A DNA stretch of 64,000 nt from Rhizomicrobium sp. (GTDB taxonomy: Bacteria; Pseudomonadota; Alphaproteobacteria; Micropepsales; Micropepsaceae): positions 4,130,756-4,194,755 of the forward strand of contig JBBCGJ010000001.1 in the NCBI GenBank assembly GCA_037200985.1. The letters run 5' to 3'. Positions within the stretch are counted from its first letter, which is position 1, and each line of letters starts with the position of its first letter. Below, piece after piece: positions 18,546-27,620 of the stretch. The notes under the pieces are model-generated. The model saw only the letters and a list, made by a program, of their open reading frames with translations, did not search any database and was not told the origin of the DNA. The translations under genes and the position numbers were made by a program.

Positions 18546-19076
18546 TCACGCCCGGGCCGGCAGCACCCGCGGATTGCGCAGCACGACGGCGGAGATCAGC
18601 GCGATGATCAGCCCGACCGGGAAGATCTCCAGGAAGGTCATCGGCAGGCGGTACAGCGGATTGGCGTATTGCGCCTTCATCGCGTCCAGCTCGGCGACCT
18701 GCGCCGCCAGGGCCGCGCCGCTCACGCCATGGGCCTTCTTGGAGGCGATGATGCCGGCGACATAGGCATCCATGAAATGATAGCCGGTGGCGGCGAGATA
18801 GACCTCCCACGCCGCGACATAGACGACGCCCGCGACCACCGCGATCCCCAGTCCGAGGGCGAAGGCCGGCAGGAATTTGATGACCCCGCCCAGCGCCTCG
18901 TCGCGATGCCGCTTGATGCCTAGGAAGATCATCGACAGCGCGACGATCATGGTGAGATAGCCGAACCATTCCGTGGTCAGGAAATGTTGACCGCGCAGGA
19001 CGGTCAGTCCGGCGATCAGGACGCCGATGACGATGAAGCCGGCAATCGCGCCGAAAATAAGCGAAATCCTGAGCAT
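18546..19076 (-). CDS. DUF4199 membrane protein
   Basis: A 176-residue inner-membrane protein with four hydrophobic segments (about 5-27, 38-54, 68-92 and 148-168) and a hydrophilic stretch between the third and fourth, the layout of DUF4199. AGGGGA lies before the ATG. It follows, on the same strand and with a 163-base gap, a membrane-anchored LuxR-type regulator; the pair is likely functionally linked. No activity is known for the family. Confidence 0.8.
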   Translation of the reverse strand: MLRISLIFGAIAGFIVIGVLIAGLTVLRGQHFLTTEWFGYLTMIVALSMIFLGIKRHRDEALGGVIKFLPAFALGLGIAVVAGVVYVAAWEVYLAATGYHFMDAYVAGIIASKKAHGVSGAALAAQVAELDAMKAQYANPLYRLPMTFLEIFPVGLIIALISAVVLRNPRVLPARA

Positions 19077-19183
19077 GACGATCCCCTATGTGCCCGAACG
19101 ACGATCCGACCCTAGCCGCGCCCCGCGCCCTCCCGGTATCGCCTAAAAGGGTGAAATGGCGGAAATCGGCCGATTTTATACAA

Positions 19184-19231
19184 GCTGTCATCCCGGCCAA
19201 GCGAGCGGAGCGAGCGCGAGCCGGGATGAAG
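19184..19231. repeat. Palindromic repeat (TGTCATCCCGGC type)
   Basis: TGTCATCCCGGCC at the left and GCCGGGATGA at the right form an inverted pair around a GAGCGGAGCGAGCGC core. It lies in the gap between the LuxR-type gene and the DUF4199 gene, where it could attenuate readthrough. Confidence 0.5.
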
Positions 19232-19239
19232 ATGGGAAG

Positions 19240-19653
19240 CTACCGCACCAGCCGCAGCTCCCGCGCCTTGCGCACCGCCTGGGTCCGGCGCTGGACCTCC
19301 AGCTTCTCGAACAGGTGCAGGATGTGCGACTTCACCGTATTGGGCGACACGCCCAGGCTGCGCGCGATCTCCTTGTTCGACTGCCCGGCGGCCAGCAGGT
19401 CGAGCACCGCGACCTCGCGTTCCGTGACCCCGAGCGACCGGAGCGCCGCCGCGTTGCGCTCGAACGCCTCCGCCGCCCCGCGCGGCGTCAGCCGGTATCC
19501 GGCCCACACGCCCAGCCCCGCGAAGCCGAGCGCGATCAGCCCGATATAGATCTCGGTGGCGAACATCCGCGTCACATATTCGTATTGCAGCCATTGCAGC
19601 GCGAACGCGCCGCCGGCCAGGAGGCCTGCATAGAGAAGAACGCCCTTCCACAT
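19240..19653 (-). CDS. Membrane-anchored LuxR-type HTH regulator
   Basis: A 137-residue protein with two membrane helices (about residues 5-20 and 35-53), a short linker and a C-terminal GerE/LuxR DNA-binding domain (LGVTEREVAVLDLLAAG, SNKEIARSLGVSPNTVKSHI, LHLFEKLEVQRRTQAV). There is no receiver or ligand domain, so the membrane part itself must be the input or a tether. It is upstream of and codirectional with the DUF4199 gene, which suggests it controls or senses through that protein. The ribosome site before 19653 is weak. Confidence 0.82.
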   Translation of the reverse strand: MWKGVLLYAGLLAGGAFALQWLQYEYVTRMFATEIYIGLIALGFAGLGVWAGYRLTPRGAAEAFERNAAALRSLGVTEREVAVLDLLAAGQSNKEIARSLGVSPNTVKSHILHLFEKLEVQRRTQAVRKARELRLVR

Positions 19654-19717
19654 GGCCGAAGCTTGCCAACAACGCCCGGCCTTCGCCAGACCGCCCGCGC
19701 TCTGTTAGAACCGCGTC

Positions 19718-20725
19718 ATGACCGGCTTCACCATCGGCGGCATCCCCATCGGCGGCCGCGTCCTGACCGCGCCGATGACCGGGGTGTCGGACCTGCCGTT
19801 CCGCCGCGCCGCCTCGGCGCTGGGTGCCGCTTACGTCGCGACCGAGATGGTGGCCTGCGAGCTGTTCGCCGCCGGCCGCCCCGACGTGGTGCGCCGCGCC
19901 GCGGTCGGCGACGGCTTGCCGCTGACCGTGATCCAGCTCGTCGGCCGCCGCGCCGAATGGATGGCGCGGGGCGCCCGGATGGCCGAGGCCGCCGGCGCCG
20001 ACCTCATCGACATCAACATGGGCTGCCCGGCCAAGGAAGTGACCGGCGGCCTCTCCGGCTCGGCGCTGATGCGCGATCTGGGTCTCGCCGAGCGCCTGAT
20101 CGCCGCGACGGTGGACGCGACGTCGCGCCCCGTGACGCTGAAGATGCGGCTCGGCTGGGACGACGCCTCGAAGAACGCGCCCGAGCTTGCCGCCCGGGCG
20201 CAGGCGCTCGGCATCCGCGCCGTCACCGTGCACGGCCGCACGCGGCAGCAATTCTACGGCGGCACGGCCGACTGGCGTGCGGTCGCCGCGGTGAAGGCGG
20301 CCGTGAACATCCCCGTCATCGTCAATGGCGACATCGTCGATGCACCGAGCGCCCGCGAAGCCCTGGCGCAATCGGGTGCCGATGCGGTGATGATCGGCCG
20401 CGGCGCCTATGGCCGCCCGTGGATCGCGTCCGCGATCGACCGCGCCCTGCGGAACGGCGGCGACGCGATCGAGCCGGCGCAGGACGAACGCCTCGCCATC
20501 GTGCTCGGGCACTTCCGTGAATCGCTGCGCTTCTACGGCGACCGGCTGGGCCTGAAGATCTTCCGCAAGCATCTCGCCTGGTACATCGAAACCGCCGGCG
20601 TGCCCGCATCGCCCGAGTCCCGCCGCGAAACCAAATCGCGCCTCTGCCGCCTGACCGATCCGCGCGCGGTGGAAGAAGCGCTGGCCGCACTCTGGCATCC
20701 GGCCCGCTTGGCGCTCGCCGCTTGA
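19718..20725 (+). CDS. dusB: tRNA-dihydrouridine synthase, DusB-like
   Basis: A 335-residue FMN enzyme that reduces uridines in the tRNA D-loop. The TIM barrel starts with LTAPMTGVSDLPFRR; the catalytic cysteine is residue 103 in INMGCPAKEVTGG; the phosphate-binding end is GADAVMIGRGAYGRPW; a C-terminal helical domain follows. In many alphaproteobacteria the homologue (nifR3) precedes ntrBC; here it is followed by a repeat and a GIY-YIG gene instead. Confidence 0.9.
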   Translation: MTGFTIGGIPIGGRVLTAPMTGVSDLPFRRAASALGAAYVATEMVACELFAAGRPDVVRRAAVGDGLPLTVIQLVGRRAEWMARGARMAEAAGADLIDINMGCPAKEVTGGLSGSALMRDLGLAERLIAATVDATSRPVTLKMRLGWDDASKNAPELAARAQALGIRAVTVHGRTRQQFYGGTADWRAVAAVKAAVNIPVIVNGDIVDAPSAREALAQSGADAVMIGRGAYGRPWIASAIDRALRNGGDAIEPAQDERLAIVLGHFRESLRFYGDRLGLKIFRKHLAWYIETAGVPASPESRRETKSRLCRLTDPRAVEEALAALWHPARLALAA

Positions 20726-20731
20726 CAAAGT

Positions 20732-20812
20732 TGTCATGCCCGCGCAGGCGGGCATCCAGCGCCGCAAGTGCGCCGCCGCCTGCTCTGGATTCCCGCCTGC
20801 GCGGGAATGACA
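20732..20812. repeat. Paired palindromic repeat, TGTCATGCC...GGGAATGACA
   Basis: Two hairpins (CCCGCGCAGGCGGG and CCCGCCTGCGCGGG) lie inside outer ends TGTCATgcC and GgaATGACA that are themselves inverted. The middle carries CATCCAG / CTGGATT. The same unit recurs at 22632-22725, 26467-26538 and, in part, 28628-28665. It separates dusB from the GIY-YIG gene. Confidence 0.7.
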
Positions 20813-20844
20813 CTCTGGAAGCGATTCCCGCGAAGCAGCCCCGC

Positions 20845-21087
20845 ATGCCCGCCTTCGTCTACGTCCTCATCAGCCGCTCGCGCCCCAGGCGGACCTATGT
20901 CGGCTGGACGCTCGACCTCGACCGGCGTCTGGAGCAGCACAATGGCGGCAGCGGCGCGAAATTCACGCGCGGCGGCAAATGGACGCTGATTTATGCCGAG
21001 CGCCACCGCACGCGGAACGGCGCCATGCGCCGCGAAGTCTTCCTGAAACGCGACCGCCAATTCCGCGCGCTGCTGCGCCAGCGATAG
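20845..21087 (+). CDS. GIY-YIG domain protein (UPF0213/YhbQ-like)
   Basis: An 80-residue single-domain protein. YVLISRS and TYVGWTLDLDRRLEQHN correspond to the GIY-YIG core with the conserved arginine, and KWTLIYAERHRTRNGAMRRE supplies the catalytic-region glutamate. Members are small nuclease-fold proteins of unclear role. The ATG at 20845 starts the conserved domain; the open frame farther upstream is only the palindromic repeat read as codons. Confidence 0.88.
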   Translation: MPAFVYVLISRSRPRRTYVGWTLDLDRRLEQHNGGSGAKFTRGGKWTLIYAERHRTRNGAMRREVFLKRDRQFRALLRQR

Positions 21088-21119
21088 CTACCCTCCCTCA
21101 AGGGGAGGGTAGGGCATCG

Positions 21120-21863
21120 CTACCCCCGTCCCACGAACGGCATCTTCGTCGCCATCACGGTCATGCTCAGCACATTGGCGTCCAGCGGCAGGCTCGCCAT
21201 GTAGAGCACCGCCTTCGCCACCGCCTCGACGTCCATCGTCGCCTCGGCCTTCACCGTTCCATCCGGCTGCACCACACCTTTGCGCATCCGCGCCGTCATC
21301 GGCGTCTCGGCATTGCCGATATCGATCTGGCCGCAGGCGATGTCGAACGCCCGCCCGTCCAGCGCCACAGCCTTGGTCAATCCCGTGATCGCGTGCTTGG
21401 TCGCGGTATAGGGCGCCGAGTTCGGCCTGGGCGCGTGCGCCGAGATCGAGCCGTTGTTGATGATCCGCCCGCCGCGCGGCACCTGTTCCTTCATCAGCCG
21501 CATCGCGGCCTGGGTGCACAGGAACGGCCCGGTCAGATTGACGTCCACGACCGCCTGCCACTCAGCCAGCGTCAGGTCCTCCATCGGCACGGGCGGCGCG
21601 CCGGTGCCGGCATTGTTGAACAGAAGGTCGAGCCGCCCGAAACGGCCCTTCACCAGCGCGAACAGCGCCGCCACCTCGCCCGGCTTCGCGACATCGGTCG
21701 GCACCGGCACCATCGTCGTGCCGGAACCCAGCGCGGCGGTTCCGGCCAAAGCCTCCTCCCGCCGCCCCGCCAGCACCACGGCATAGCCGTCTTTGGCGAG
21801 CGCGACCGCCACGGCGCGGCCGATGCCGCTCCCCGCGCCGGTAACCAAGGCGATCTTCTCCAT
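21120..21863 (-). CDS. Short-chain dehydrogenase/reductase
   Basis: A 247-residue classical [11 protein letters not shown] cofactor motif at the N-terminus, NNAG near residue 80, an active-site serine in NGSISAH, and YTATK as the Y-x-x-x-K pair. Absence of an acidic residue after strand 2 (AGRREE instead) favours NADP(H). AGGGGAG precedes the ATG at 21863, which is preferred over a longer frame to 21899. Substrate unknown. Confidence 0.9.
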   Translation of the reverse strand: MEKIALVTGAGSGIGRAVAVALAKDGYAVVLAGRREEALAGTAALGSGTTMVPVPTDVAKPGEVAALFALVKGRFGRLDLLFNNAGTGAPPVPMEDLTLAEWQAVVDVNLTGPFLCTQAAMRLMKEQVPRGGRIINNGSISAHAPRPNSAPYTATKHAITGLTKAVALDGRAFDIACGQIDIGNAETPMTARMRKGVVQPDGTVKAEATMDVEAVAKAVLYMASLPLDANVLSMTVMATKMPFVGRG

Positions 21864-21939
21864 GGAACTCCCCTGTGCCGAACCGGGATTTTGACACAAA
21901 CTTCGCTAGAGTGGGGCGTCGCTTCGTGGGAGAGCAGCC

Positions 21940-22617
21940 TTGGGAATGTTGTGGTGGTTGGCGCCGGTGGCCGTGGCCGCGTTCGGCGTGCTCTTCGTGG
22001 TCAGCGGCATCGGGAACATCTTCCAGGGCGAGCACGGCCGCGCCGGGCGGCGCATGGTCGGCGGCACGACCGCGGCGGCCATCGGCCTGGCGCTCAGCCT
22101 GGTCGGCCTCAACATGCAGCTCTTCACGCGTCTGACGCATGAGGGGCCGGTGGCCGAGGTGCGCGTCAAGGCGCTCGATCCGTCGCACGATCTCTACCTT
22201 GTCACGGTGCACCGTCTCGACGGCGCGATCCCCGACCAGCCCTGCAAGCTGCAGGGCGACGAATGGCTGATCGGCGGGCGGGTGCAGAAATGGAAGGCGT
22301 GGGCGAACGTGCTCGGCCTCGACGCGACCTATACGCTCGACCAGGTCTCGAACAAGTATTTCACGGCGGAGCGCGGCAACGGCAAGCCGATCACCTCCTG
22401 CGACCTGCGCGGCAAGCCGGTGGTGAATTCCTACGTGCCGGACGCGTGGCGCAACTGGCTGCTGACGCAGTTCTATACGGAGGACCGCAAATTCGGCGAC
22501 GCGAACTACATGCCGCTGGCCGACGGCGCGGTGTACAGGATCGTGATCACGCAATCGGGCTTCAACGCCGAGCCGGAGAACGACGCCGCGAAAGCGGCGA
22601 ACGACGCGCGGCCTTAG
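21940..22617 (+). CDS. Conserved membrane protein of unknown function
   Basis: A 225-residue protein with two N-terminal membrane helices (about residues 3-25 and 42-60) and a hydrophilic domain of about 160 residues containing PCKLQGDEWLIGGRVQKW and SCDLRGKPVVNSYVPDAW. I do not recognise a catalytic motif. A TTG start at 21940 has GGGAG seven bases upstream; an ATG at 21946 would remove two residues. It is divergent from the SDR gene. Confidence 0.7.
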   Translation: MGMLWWLAPVAVAAFGVLFVVSGIGNIFQGEHGRAGRRMVGGTTAAAIGLALSLVGLNMQLFTRLTHEGPVAEVRVKALDPSHDLYLVTVHRLDGAIPDQPCKLQGDEWLIGGRVQKWKAWANVLGLDATYTLDQVSNKYFTAERGNGKPITSCDLRGKPVVNSYVPDAWRNWLLTQFYTEDRKFGDANYMPLADGAVYRIVITQSGFNAEPENDAAKAANDARP

Positions 22618-22631
22618 AAGTAGAAAAGCAT

Positions 22632-22725
22632 TGTCATGCCCGCGGTCCGTAGCGACAGCGTACGGACGGGCATCCAGGAGACTGGGCAATCCGCCAAGAC
22701 TGGATTCCCGCCTGCGCGGGAATGA
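22632..22725. repeat. Paired palindromic repeat, TGTCATGCC family
   Basis: Starts TGTCATGCCCGCGGTCCGT and ends CCCGCCTGCGCGGGAATGA, with a hairpin on each side. It lies between the converging membrane-protein and MFS genes, so it may serve as a bidirectional terminator. Confidence 0.65.
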
Positions 22726-22759
22726 AAGACTGGAATTATCGCAAGGGTCGCGTCGTTTC

Positions 22760-24178
22760 TCAGTTCGCCTGTTCTGTCTCCGCCACCAGCACCAGAGGCG
22801 GCGGTGCCGCGCTCGCCTGCGCCGCTTCCGCCAGCAGCGCCGCGTCCCGCGCATCGAGCTGCGCCCGGATATCCGCGTGCTTCGCCGCATCCAGCCGCCA
22901 GCCCCACACGCACACCCCGCCCAGCATCACGAACAGGATCGGCCCCGTGATGAACAGCCATTGCAGCGCCAGGATCGACGACGGCGTGTTGTGCGCGCCC
23001 TCCCTGGCGACATAGCCGAAATATTCCAGAAGCGGCAGGCTGAGCCCGATGGCGAAGGCGGCGGTGAGCTTGCCGGCGATGCTGAGCACCGAATAGAGCA
23101 GGCCCATGCGCTCGCGGCCTTGGCTCAGCCTGATCTCGTCGCCGACATCGGCCATCATCGCGTTGATGGTGAGGCCGAATCCCGCCGCCATGAAGCCGCA
23201 CCACGCCATCACCGGCACGCCGCCCAGCACGCTGCCATAGGGCACCAGGGGAACGGTCAGCAGCGCGAGCGAGAACGCCGCCGTGGTCGCGATCAGGGTG
23301 CGATGCTTGCCGATCCGCGCCGAGAGCCGCGCGGTCAGGGGCGCGCCGACGATGCCGATCAGGATGTAGACGAGCAGCAGGATCGTCGCCTGCTGCTGGC
23401 TGAAGCCCTTCACGTCGTGGAAATAGAACAGATACATCGCGCTCATCCAGCCGGGCCCGAGCGTCAGCGCGACCTGGGAGAAGAAGAGGCGGATCACTTC
23501 CGGCTTGGAGACGATCTCCCAATAGTCCCGGGCCGCGAAGTGCTCCGCCGCGCTTTTGTTGATGCGCTCCGGCGTGCGCCATACCGCCAGGCCGACGCCG
23601 ACCGGCGTCATGACGACGATCGCCCAGCCCATCGCCTGCACGCCCTCGACGCTCGACATCCCGGCGAGCGGCGCGAACACCGGGATGAGCAGGGAGGCGA
23701 CGACCGCCACCACGCCGACCGCCGCGCCGACGCCGAACACGCGCGAGCGCTCGTCATACTGCGTGGCCAGGGTTGCGCTCCACGCCCATAGGGCGAGGTA
23801 GAGGACCGAATTGGCGAAATAGAACGCGAACAGCCAGAAGAAGAGGTACGTGCCGCCGATGCCGGGCGGCGCCAGGAACAGCTTGTAGGTCGCCAGCATG
23901 AACAGCGGCACGCCGGCGGCCATCCACACCCGGTAGCGGCCCAAGCGCGTGACGGTGCGGTCCATGAAATAGGCGAGCACCGGATCGATGAAGAGATCGA
24001 CGGCGCGCACCGTGAACCACACGCCGCCGATCAGGGCGAGCGAAAGGCCGAGATGGCCCGACAGATAAGGCGGCAGATAGACGAACGGCACCACGCCCAT
24101 GGCGGCGATCGGCAGGTTGGACAGCGAAAAGACGATGATGCGCCGGAGCGAAAGCCTTTGATCCGACGCTCCGCTCAT
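22760..24178 (-). CDS. MFS transporter, GPH/MelB-like
   Basis: A 472-residue inner-membrane carrier with about twelve hydrophobic segments. [15 protein letters not shown] and the RYRVWMAAG loop resemble the sodium/sugar symporters of the GPH family. The ATG at 24178 overlaps the stop of the Mur ligase gene as ATGA, so the two are translationally coupled. Together with the ligase and the divergent LdcA this suggests import of a cell-wall fragment or sugar, taking the place of AmpG. That role is inference from neighbours; the transported compound is not readable. Confidence 0.82.
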   Translation of the reverse strand: MSGASDQRLSLRRIIVFSLSNLPIAAMGVVPFVYLPPYLSGHLGLSLALIGGVWFTVRAVDLFIDPVLAYFMDRTVTRLGRYRVWMAAGVPLFMLATYKLFLAPPGIGGTYLFFWLFAFYFANSVLYLALWAWSATLATQYDERSRVFGVGAAVGVVAVVASLLIPVFAPLAGMSSVEGVQAMGWAIVVMTPVGVGLAVWRTPERINKSAAEHFAARDYWEIVSKPEVIRLFFSQVALTLGPGWMSAMYLFYFHDVKGFSQQQATILLLVYILIGIVGAPLTARLSARIGKHRTLIATTAAFSLALLTVPLVPYGSVLGGVPVMAWCGFMAAGFGLTINAMMADVGDEIRLSQGRERMGLLYSVLSIAGKLTAAFAIGLSLPLLEYFGYVAREGAHNTPSSILALQWLFITGPILFVMLGGVCVWGWRLDAAKHADIRAQLDARDAALLAEAAQASAAPPPLVLVAETEQAN

Positions 24179-25584
24179 GATCCCGCCCGCCTCGCCTCGA
24201 TCAGTGTGGCCGCGAATTGCGACAGCGTGTCGTCGCGCGCCCCCATCACCACGATGCGGTCGCCTTCGCGCGCCAGCTCCAGGAGCTTGGCGCCGCACGC
24301 CTCGCGGTCGGGGAAGACATAGGCGGCGCGCCCGCCCGCTTCAACGCCGCGCACGATGTCGACGGACGACACGCTGCGGTCGACCGTGCCGCCGAAATAG
24401 ACCGGCTCGGGCATGACGAGCGCGTCCGCTGCCGCCAGATTGCGCGCGAAACAATCGATGAACTGGTCCTTCATCAGCTTCAAGGGCCCGAAGCCATGCG
24501 GCTGGAACAGCACCAGCAGGCGTCCCGGGAAGTCGTGCAGCGTCGCCAGCGTCGCGGCGATCTTGTCCGGGTTGTGCGCGAAATCGTCGTACACGGTGAC
24601 GCCGCCGGCCTCGCCCACGATCTCCAGCCGCCGCCGGATGCCCCTGAAGCGCTCCAGCGCCTTGGCCGCCTCTTCCAGCGCCACGCCCGCCGCCCGCGCC
24701 GCGCCGATCGCCGCCAGGGCGTTCGACACATTGTGCCGCCCCGGCACGGCAAGGCGCAGCGTCACCGGCGCGTCGCCGTTGCGCTCGCTCACCCGGAAGG
24801 CGATCCCGTCCCGCAAGGGCTCGATGTCCTCGGCCAAAAGATCGGCCTTGGGATTGGAGAGGCTGTAGGTCAGCCGCTTGCCCTTCGGCACCTCGTAAGC
24901 CAGCGTCGCGGTCTCGTCATTGTCCAGGTTCATCACCGCGAGGTCGGCCTTGGCGACGAAGGCGCGGAACAGGGCGCGCAATTCGTCCATCGATTTGTGG
25001 TCGAGCGCGACATTGTTCAGCACCGCGACGCGCGGACTGTAGCGCGCGATGGAGCCGTCGCTTTCGTCGACCTCGCTGACGAAGAGATCGCTGTTGCCGA
25101 CCAGCGCGCTCGCGAAGGGCGCGTCCTCGCTGGCGAAATTGAGCATCACCGCGCCGTTCATCACCGTCGGATCGAGGCCGCAAGCGGACAGGATCCAGCC
25201 GATCATCCCCGTGGTGGTCGATTTGCCGCTGGTGCCCGCGACGCCGATGGCGTTGGGCGCTTCGTTGAAAAGCTGCGACAGAAGCTCGGCCCGCAGCATC
25301 AGCGTCGCGCCGATGCGCCGCGCCGCCTGCACGTCCGGAATATTGCCTTCGACTGCCGCCGAGGTCACGACGATGGCCTCCGGGCTCGTCACGCCGCTGC
25401 CGTCCTGCGGGAAAAGTTCGATGCCGGCGCGGCGCAGATAGTCGAACTTTTCCGCCAGCCGTCCCTGGTCGAGGGCGCGGTCCGAGCCCGCGACGGCGTG
25501 GCCATGCGCTTTCACGATCAGCGCCAGCGGAAGCATCCCGCTGCCGCCGATGCCGCAGAAGAAGTAAGGTCTGGAGGGTGCCAT
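24175..25584 (-). CDS. Mur ligase family protein, Mpl/MurC-like
   Basis: A 469-residue ATP-dependent amide ligase. It has the N-terminal UDP-sugar domain ([14 protein letters not shown]), the P-loop [12 protein letters not shown] near residue 115, EVDESDGS in the central domain and the C-terminal [12 protein letters not shown]. These fit MurC and Mpl; the latter re-attaches recovered tripeptide to UDP-MurNAc. A location outside the division/cell-wall cluster and beside an LD-carboxypeptidase favours Mpl-like recycling, but the N-terminus reads more like MurC. Stop overlaps the MFS start by four bases. Confidence 0.82.
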   Translation of the reverse strand: MAPSRPYFFCGIGGSGMLPLALIVKAHGHAVAGSDRALDQGRLAEKFDYLRRAGIELFPQDGSGVTSPEAIVVTSAAVEGNIPDVQAARRIGATLMLRAELLSQLFNEAPNAIGVAGTSGKSTTTGMIGWILSACGLDPTVMNGAVMLNFASEDAPFASALVGNSDLFVSEVDESDGSIARYSPRVAVLNNVALDHKSMDELRALFRAFVAKADLAVMNLDNDETATLAYEVPKGKRLTYSLSNPKADLLAEDIEPLRDGIAFRVSERNGDAPVTLRLAVPGRHNVSNALAAIGAARAAGVALEEAAKALERFRGIRRRLEIVGEAGGVTVYDDFAHNPDKIAATLATLHDFPGRLLVLFQPHGFGPLKLMKDQFIDCFARNLAAADALVMPEPVYFGGTVDRSVSSVDIVRGVEAGGRAAYVFPDREACGAKLLELAREGDRIVVMGARDDTLSQFAATLIEARRAGS

Positions 25585-25632
25585 CGCCGGACGCTATAAG
25601 CCGGACACCGGCGTGACAAGCGAGGGACAAGG

Positions 25633-26448
25633 ATGAAGATCGGCATCGTCGCGCCGGCGTCGCGGCTGCATCCCGAGACCGCCGAGCGCGTGACGGCGTT
25701 GGCCGCCGCGACCTTTGGCCCGCGCGTCGAACTCGCCTTCCATCCGCAGTGTTTCTTGACGGAGGGTCACTTCGCCGGCAGCGACGCGGCGCGCGCCCGG
25801 GCCTTCCTCGATGTCGCGAACGACGAAAGCGTCGCCGCCGTCTGGTTCGCGCGCGGCGGCTACGGCTCGGGCCGCATCGCCGATGCGGTGCTGGAAGGCC
25901 TGAGGCCCGCGGCCCGCGACAAGACCTATCTCGGCTATAGCGACGGCGGCTTCCTGCTGGGCGGGCTTTACCGCGCCGGCTACCGCGTGGCGCACGGCCC
26001 GATCCCGCACGACATCCGCCGCGCCGGCGGCGAGGCGGCGGTTCTGCGCGCGCTCGGCTATCTCGCGGACGGCGACAAAGCGGGACTCGAACCCAGCCTC
26101 GACGGCAAGGCACCGGCGGTTGCGTTCAACCTCACCATCCTCGCCATGCTGATCGGCACGCCCCTGATACCGGACCTGACGGGCCATGTCGTGATGCTGG
26201 AGGAGGTGTCGGAGCACCTCTATGCCATCGACCGCCTGATGTTCCATGTGACGGCGAACGACGGTATCCGCAAATGCGCCGGCATCAGGCTTGGCCGCGT
26301 CAGCGATATTCCCGACAACGACCCGCCCTTCGGCCGGACGCCGGACGAGATCGCGCGCCACTGGTGCGCGATTTCGGGCATTCCCTATCTCGGAGAAGCC
26401 GACATCGGCCACGACGCCGCGAACAAGGTCGTCCCGTTCGGGGTGTGA
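25633..26448 (+). CDS. ldcA: LD-carboxypeptidase LdcA (peptidase S66)
   Basis: A 271-residue cytoplasmic serine peptidase that trims the terminal D-Ala from muropeptide tetrapeptides during peptidoglycan recycling. WFARGGYGSGRI is the family's loop before the nucleophile; the catalytic serine is residue 103 in GYSDGG; the glutamate is in VMLEEVSEHLYAID; the histidine is in DIGHDAANKVVPFG near the end. It is divergent from the Mur ligase gene with 48 bases between starts. Confidence 0.92.
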   Translation: MKIGIVAPASRLHPETAERVTALAAATFGPRVELAFHPQCFLTEGHFAGSDAARARAFLDVANDESVAAVWFARGGYGSGRIADAVLEGLRPAARDKTYLGYSDGGFLLGGLYRAGYRVAHGPIPHDIRRAGGEAAVLRALGYLADGDKAGLEPSLDGKAPAVAFNLTILAMLIGTPLIPDLTGHVVMLEEVSEHLYAIDRLMFHVTANDGIRKCAGIRLGRVSDIPDNDPPFGRTPDEIARHWCAISGIPYLGEADIGHDAANKVVPFGV

Positions 26449-26466
26449 GGGAGCGCAAACGAAAAC

Positions 26467-26538
26467 TGTCATGCCCGCGAAGGCGGGCATCCAGCGACGG
26501 GGCGGCAAGCCTGGATTCCCGCCTTCGCGGGAATGACA
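26467..26538. repeat. Paired palindromic repeat, TGTCATGCC family
   Basis: TGTCATGCCCGCGAAGGCGG at the left is mirrored by the right half ending CGCGGGAATGACA. The unit sits between convergent ldcA and adh and can fold into one long or two short hairpins. Confidence 0.7.
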
Positions 26539-26565
26539 ACGCGGATTGATTCCGCGAGATGCTGC

Positions 26566-27603
26566 TTACGTCGCGATCACGACCTTCAGCGCCTGGGTCT
26601 CCGCCGCGCGGCTGAACGTGTCATAGGCTTTCAGGATATCCGCGAACGCGAAGCGGTGCGTGATGAGCTTGGTCGCGTCGATCTTGCCGCCCTGCACCGT
26701 CTTCAGCAGCATCGGCGTCGACACCGTGTCGACCAGCCGCGTGGTGATCGCGATGTTCTGCGACCACAGCGTCTCCAGGTGCAGGTCCACCTTCTTTCCA
26801 TGCACGCCGATATTGGCGATGGTGCCGCCCGGCCCGACGATCTGGGCGCACAGCTCGAACGTCGCCGGCACGCCGACCGCCTCGATGGCGACGTCGACGC
26901 CGCGTCCGTCGGTCAGCTTCATCACCGCCGCCGTCGCCTCCTCCGCCGCCGCCTTGACCGTCCTGGTCGCGCCGAAGCGCCTGGCGACCGCCAGCCGGTT
27001 CTCGTCCAGGTCGATCAGGATGATCTCGGCCGGCGAATAGAACTGCGCCGTCAGAAGCGTCGCGAGCCCGATCGGGCCGGCGCCCACGATGGCGACGGTG
27101 TCGCCCGGCTTGACCTTGCCGTTCAAGACGCCGCATTCGAACCCGGTCGGCAGGATGTCGCTCAGCATGACGAGGGCCTCCTCGTCGGCGCCCGGCGGGA
27201 TGCGGTAGAGGCTGGTGTCGGCATGCGGCGTGCGGACATATTCCGCCTGCGTTCCGTCGATCGTGTTGCCCAGGATCCAGCCGCCGGTCGTGCAATGCGA
27301 ATACATGCCGCGCCGGCAATACTCGCACTTGCCGCAGGCCGAGATGCAGGAGATCAGCACATGATCGCCCTTCTTGAACGCGGTGACGGCGCCGCCCACG
27401 CTCTCGACGATCCCGACGCCCTCATGGCCCAGGATGCGTCCCGGCGCGCAGGTCGCGACGTCGCCTTTAAGGATATGCAGGTCGGTGCCGCAGATCGTGG
27501 TTTTCGTGACCTTCACGATGGCGTCGCTCGGCGCCGCGATGCGCGGCGTGGGCCGCTCCTCCACCGACTTTTGTCCGGGACCGCCATAGACCAAGGCTTT
27601 CAT
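26566..27603 (-). CDS. Zinc-dependent alcohol dehydrogenase
   Basis: A 345-residue medium-chain dehydrogenase. The catalytic zinc ligand is Cys38 in ICGTDLH, with GHEGVGIVE after it; CGKCEYCRRGMYSHC binds the structural zinc; GAGPIGL followed by IDLDENR marks an NAD-type Rossmann fold. The gene is 17 bases downstream of the universal stress protein gene, so the two form an operon, and an FNR-like site lies in front of that operon. A role in fermentative alcohol/aldehyde turnover under low oxygen is inferred. Confidence 0.92.
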   Translation of the reverse strand: MKALVYGGPGQKSVEERPTPRIAAPSDAIVKVTKTTICGTDLHILKGDVATCAPGRILGHEGVGIVESVGGAVTAFKKGDHVLISCISACGKCEYCRRGMYSHCTTGGWILGNTIDGTQAEYVRTPHADTSLYRIPPGADEEALVMLSDILPTGFECGVLNGKVKPGDTVAIVGAGPIGLATLLTAQFYSPAEIILIDLDENRLAVARRFGATRTVKAAAEEATAAVMKLTDGRGVDVAIEAVGVPATFELCAQIVGPGGTIANIGVHGKKVDLHLETLWSQNIAITTRLVDTVSTPMLLKTVQGGKIDATKLITHRFAFADILKAYDTFSRAAETQALKVVIAT

Positions 27604-27620
27604 CGTTCGACTCCGCGTGT

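Noticed and set aside
20722..20844. A longer start for the GIY-YIG gene.
   Set aside because: The extra codons are the translated TGTCATGCC palindrome; the conserved domain begins at 20845.
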